This document shows, piece after piece, positions 33,891 to 36,763 of a stretch of DNA of 36,763 bases. The notes beneath the pieces are model-generated. The model worked only from the letters and a program-made list of their open reading frames with translations, made no database searches and was not told the DNA's origin. The DNA comes from VBDM01 sp049802235 (GTDB taxonomy: Bacteria > Pseudomonadota > Gammaproteobacteria > Burkholderiales > SG8-39), in contig JBARMB010000016.1 of the NCBI GenBank assembly GCA_049802235.1, forward strand, positions 1 to 36,763. The letters run 5' to 3'. The first letter of the stretch is position 1; each line of letters starts with the position of its first letter. Made by a program: the position numbers and the translations under genes.

Positions 33891-34355
33891 CTACGAAGCC
33901 ACAAACTGGCTGCGATCTCCGGCGTGCGTGTTTTTGGTGAACAGCACGTCGGGCTTGTCGATCTCGGCCATGTTCGCCTTCGGCTTGCCGCCGTAGGGAT
34001 CGGCCGAGCCTTCCGGCGTGGTGCGGATCGGAAACTTGAAGCGCTTCATGGTTCCGTTCCTGAACTTGATCGTCCACAGGATCGAGTCGCTGCCGCGCAT
34101 CGGCTGCACCGAGGCGCCCATGGGCACGATGTCGGCATAGTGGCGCACTTCGATCGCGTTCTGCGGGCAGATCTTGACGCAGGAGTAGCACTCCCAGCAC
34201 TGCTCCGGTTCCTGGTTCCAGGCCTTCATGGGGTGGCCGGTCTCGGAGCCATCCTTGTCCAGCTTCATCAGGTCGTGCGGGCAGATGTACATGCACGCGG
34301 TCTTGTCCTGACCCTTGCAGCCGTCGCACTTGTCGGTACGAACGAATGTCGGCAT
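33891..34355 (-). CDS. aprB: Adenylylsulfate (APS) reductase beta subunit
   Basis: 154 residues. Two [4Fe-4S] cluster sets are seen: C10, C13, C21, C25 (KCDGCKGQDKTACMYICP) and C53, C56, C59, C63 (QCWECYSCVKICPQ), the ferredoxin-like AprB. The C-terminal tail (GSADPYGGKPKANM and on) embraces AprA in the known structure. It carries electrons between the FAD of AprA and a membrane partner; no aprM or qmo gene lies in the window. A strong GAGGAG precedes the ATG. It is 61 bp downstream of sat. Confidence 0.96.
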   Translation of the reverse strand: MPTFVRTDKCDGCKGQDKTACMYICPHDLMKLDKDGSETGHPMKAWNQEPEQCWECYSCVKICPQNAIEVRHYADIVPMGASVQPMRGSDSILWTIKFRNGTMKRFKFPIRTTPEGSADPYGGKPKANMAEIDKPDVLFTKNTHAGDRSQFVAS

Positions 34356-34387
34356 TGCGCTTCTCCTCTCAGAAAACTGACTTCTCT

Positions 34388-34410
34388 CCTCTCCCGCAAC
34401 GCGGGAGAGG
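34388..34410 (-). promoter_or_regulatory. Perfect hairpin between sat and aprB
   Basis: CCTCTCCCGC-AAC-GCGGGAGAGG is a 10-bp perfect stem with a 3-nt loop in the 61-bp gap after the sat stop (34417), ending 33 bp before the aprB ATG. No T-run directly follows on the minus strand. It may be an RNA-processing or stabilising hairpin that sets different levels of Sat and AprBA, or a partial terminator (inference). Confidence 0.6.
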
Positions 34411-34416
34411 GAACAC

Positions 34417-35634
34417 CTACCTGGCCGAATGGCCGCTGAGCTTCACTTCCACTTTTTCGTGCGACTCGAGTCCCGCATAGTATTCGCGCAGGATCTCCAG
34501 CACCTCGGGCCGCGAAAACTCCGCCGGCACTTCACTGCCTTCCGAGAGCCACTTGCGCAGCTTGGTGCCCGATACCAGCAGCCGGTCCTTGTCGTCGTGC
34601 GGGCAGGTGCGCGCCGAGGCCATGCCGCCGCACCGGTAGCACCAGAAGGTCCAGTCGATCTTGAGCGGCTGCGTCTCCAGCGAACCGGCCGGGATCTCAT
34701 CGAAGATGTGATGCGCGTCGAACGGCCCGTAATAGCTCCCGACCCCGGCGTGGTCGCGTCCCACGATCTGGTGCGAGCAGCCGTAGTTCTGGCGGAACAG
34801 CGCGTGCAGCAGCGCTTCGCGCGGGCCGGCATAGCGCATGTCGAGCGGATAGCCTGCCTGCACCACGGTTTTCTTCACGAAGTACTTCTCGGTCAGCATC
34901 GCGATCGCGCGGGTGCGCACGTCGGCCGGAATATCGCCCGGCTTCAGGTTGCCGAGCAGAGAATGGATCAGCACGCCGTCGCAGACCTCGATCGCGACCT
35001 TGGCGAGGTACTCGTGCGAACGATGCATGGGGTTGCGCGTCTGGAACGCCGCCACCTTCGACCAGCCCAGGGCCTCGAACGCGGCCCGGGTCTCGGCCGG
35101 CGTCATGAACAGCGCGCCGTACTTTGCCTTGAAGCCGCCCTCGGAGAGCACCCTGAGCGGACCGGCGAGGTTAACCTCGCCCTGCGCCATCACCATCTTC
35201 ACGCCCGGGTGCTCGGCGTCGGCGGTGCGAAACACCGACATGCACTCGTGCGCCTTGTCGATCGCGTACTTCTCGCTCACTTTCATGGTGGCGAGGAGTT
35301 CGTCCGAATCGGGATCGACGAGCGCGATGTCGGCGCCGGTCTTGATGCCCTCGGCAAACGCCTTGCCGGCGGAGAGCGTGATCGGAATCGGCCAGAACAG
35401 GCCGCTTGCCGTGCGGTAGCCGCCGCACACGCCGCGCCAGTCGGCATGCGTCATGAAGCCTTCGAGCGGCGTGAAGCCGCCGATGCCGAGCATGATGATG
35501 TCGCCCTTTTCGCGCGACGTGACGCGCAGACCGGGCAGCGAGCGGGCGCGAGCCTTCTCCGCGTCCAGCGCTTTTCCCTTCAGCAGCAGCGGCTTGAGAT
35601 CAGCGCCTCCGTGCGGGCGAACGAGACCAGGCAT
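34417..35634 (-). CDS. sat: Dissimilatory ATP sulfurylase
   Basis: 405 residues, typical for dissimilatory Sat. Motifs: GGFTPLEGFMTHADWRGV (N-terminal), FQTRNPMHRSHEYLAKVAIE (QTRN and HxxH phosphate-binding site) and GRDHAGVGSYYGPFDAH (GRD). It makes ATP and sulfate from APS and pyrophosphate, following AprBA, in sulfur oxidation (reaction known; direction inferred). First gene of the sat-aprB-aprA order. Start ATG at 35634 with GGAG about 10 nt upstream. It is separated from nnrS by 275 bp. Confidence 0.96.
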   Translation of the reverse strand: MPGLVRPHGGADLKPLLLKGKALDAEKARARSLPGLRVTSREKGDIIMLGIGGFTPLEGFMTHADWRGVCGGYRTASGLFWPIPITLSAGKAFAEGIKTGADIALVDPDSDELLATMKVSEKYAIDKAHECMSVFRTADAEHPGVKMVMAQGEVNLAGPLRVLSEGGFKAKYGALFMTPAETRAAFEALGWSKVAAFQTRNPMHRSHEYLAKVAIEVCDGVLIHSLLGNLKPGDIPADVRTRAIAMLTEKYFVKKTVVQAGYPLDMRYAGPREALLHALFRQNYGCSHQIVGRDHAGVGSYYGPFDAHHIFDEIPAGSLETQPLKIDWTFWCYRCGGMASARTCPHDDKDRLLVSGTKLRKWLSEGSEVPAEFSRPEVLEILREYYAGLESHEKVEVKLSGHSAR

Positions 35635-35909
35635 GCGGTTGCGACTCCGTCAGCGCGCCCGCAACGGTGCTGCGATTGGGGCGCTGGATGATTGGCGTTA
35701 GATACGGCGAAGCCGAATTGTGCGGATGCATGCAGCCACACCGCAAGCGAGTGTTTTTGATCTCCCAATAAGGAGCACTGATTTTGGCGCTTATGGGGCC
35801 GCCGCATCCGGGGAAAAGGCATCGCCCGCGGCCGGACAAAGTGGGCTTCCTTCGCGGCAATCGGGTTGCCGGGGGCTGCCCGGGCCGGCCCGGCGGTTTT
35901 TGATTGACG
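35635..35909. other. Gap between nnrS and sat
   Basis: 275 bp, no gene. It must hold the sat promoter but no convincing -35/-10 pair was found. At its right edge, overlapping the nnrS stop, TTGATTGACGTCAA (35900-35913) resembles an FNR/DNR box (TTGAT-N4-ATCAA). At more than 260 bp from sat it is far for direct control, so it may be chance. Confidence 0.35.
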
Positions 35910-36763
35910 TCAACCGGGCCCGCCGTCCGCCCGCGGCCGCGTGAGGATCGGCCAGTAGGTGACGGTGAACAGCGCGAACGCGATCGCCCAGAGCACGCCC
36001 GACAAGGCCACGGCCTCGGCGAAAAACTGCGGCGCGGCGAGCGGCACGAACACCCGCGCCACGGCGGCGAGCTGCACCAGCGCATAGCAGGCGGTCTCCG
36101 CCGCTCCCGTCTGCAGCGATCGCCCGGTGTGGCCGCGCGCGGTGCGGGTCATCATGCCGAGGGTGAGGCCGCCGATCGCGCCGACCGTGAGCGCGTGCGT
36201 GGCGAGGTTTGCGGGCAGGACATCCACCGCGGCGAGTGCACGCAGCGCCAGGTGGATCGGAATCCACGCATACGCGGCGTGCAGGATCCACACGATCGGG
36301 CGCTTCAGCGTGAGCCACGGCTGCCACAGCGCCAGGCGCGCCGCGTGCGCGAGCGCGGCGGCGCCGGCGACGATGGCGATGATTTTCTCGGGCAGCCCGA
36401 CGACATCGGCCGCGACGAGCAGCAGCACGCTGCCCAGCGCCAGGCGCTCGAGCCAGCCGAGGCGCGTGCCCTTCGCCCCGGGCACCGCGTTCATGGTGAA
36501 CATCGGAATCACGCGCCCGCCCATGACCGTCATGATGAACAGGATCAGGTCGAGGGCGATCTGCAGGCCTTCGCCGACCGGCATGTCGAGAAGGTCCTCC
36601 TTCGCCAGATAGAAGGCGAGGTTCGCCGCACCGAGGCCGAGGAGCAGCGCGACGAGGAAATAGTTGCGCCGGTTGCGGCTGCGCCACAGCGGCACCGCGA
36701 GGCCGGCTGCGGCAGCGAGCGCAAAGGCGGTGTCGGCGGCGGCCGCGGCGAGCGTCCACGGGG
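35910..36763 (-). CDS. nnrS: NnrS family heme-copper membrane protein (5' end outside the window)
   Basis: At least 284 codons, open to the right edge of the window, so the start is missing. It has many membrane segments (LFIMTVMGGRVIPMFTMNAV, RPIVWILHAAYAWIPIHLAL, ATHALTVGAIGGLTLGMMTR, AVALSGVLWAIAFALFTVTY). The GGRVIPMFTMNA and HALTVGAIGGLTLGMMTRTARGHTGR blocks are diagnostic of NnrS, a heme- and copper-containing protein linked to nitric oxide stress and denitrification. In the inner membrane. It runs toward sat on the same strand but a 275-bp gap separates them. Confidence 0.9.
   Translation of the reverse strand, partial: PWTLAAAAADTAFALAAAAGLAVPLWRSRNRRNYFLVALLLGLGAANLAFYLAKEDLLDMPVGEGLQIALDLILFIMTVMGGRVIPMFTMNAVPGAKGTRLGWLERLALGSVLLLVAADVVGLPEKIIAIVAGAAALAHAARLALWQPWLTLKRPIVWILHAAYAWIPIHLALRALAAVDVLPANLATHALTVGAIGGLTLGMMTRTARGHTGRSLQTGAAETACYALVQLAAVARVFVPLAAPQFFAEAVALSGVLWAIAFALFTVTYWPILTRPRADGGPG

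Noticed and set aside
1..36763. tRNA, rRNA or CRISPR arrays
   Set aside because: No cloverleaf, ribosomal sequence or regularly spaced direct repeats were seen.

Overview
The window reads as chromosomal DNA of a GC-rich proteobacterium, most likely a sulfur-oxidising betaproteobacterium. The main reason is a sat-aprB-aprA operon (ATP sulfurylase and APS reductase) next to an NnrS-type gene. A class A penicillin-binding protein of the PBP1B type, Tat/Sec-style signal peptides and betaproteobacterial-looking GST, RMD1 and YkgJ proteins agree with this. No rRNA, tRNA or CRISPR array was seen. Taxonomy is inference from gene content only.

Layout. (a) 1-3.3 kb: the start of a lipoprotein gene, a REP/MITE-like palindrome, mrcB and a small secreted protein with a strong terminator. 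(b) 3.6-10.2 kb: a patchwork. Two pieces of one esterase gene sit at 3590-3761 and 8288-8482. They share a 44-bp near-identical end and bracket a 4.5-kb block: ankyrin protein, two small unknown proteins, GST, a ceramidase-like membrane protein, a mandelate-racemase-type enolase and a GIY-YIG-like protein. To the right lies an AT-richer BglII-type restriction-modification operon. (c) 10.2-17.8 kb: an RMD1-family membrane protein, a VapBC pair with a visible promoter and operator, a CadC-like TPR regulator divergent from a secreted cupin, a lipoprotein with SHOCT tail, a BrnTA pair with its own palindrome, an orphan ParA-like ATPase and a DUF1810 protein. (d) 17.8-21 kb: a two-gene ABC-2 exporter and a 404-residue unknown protein. 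(e) 21-30.9 kb: an integrase remnant, a small nucleotidyltransferase one base after an 8.7-kb TcA-type toxin gene, and an unusual nested inverted-repeat leader upstream of the toxin. (f) 30.9-36.8 kb: a YkgJ-family protein, aprA, aprB, sat and a 5'-truncated nnrS, nearly all on the minus strand.

How the genes work together. sat-aprBA converts sulfite plus AMP to APS and then to sulfate plus ATP during sulfur oxidation (direction inferred). The R-M operon, the VapBC and BrnTA modules and the lone TcA/nucleotidyltransferase unit are accessory genes of defence or interaction type. They sit with broken genes, integrase debris and palindromic repeats, so regions b to e look like an accessory zone between stable core genes. 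The TcA toxin has no TcB or TcC partner in this window. Its tight coupling to a nucleotidyltransferase is the most unusual arrangement here.
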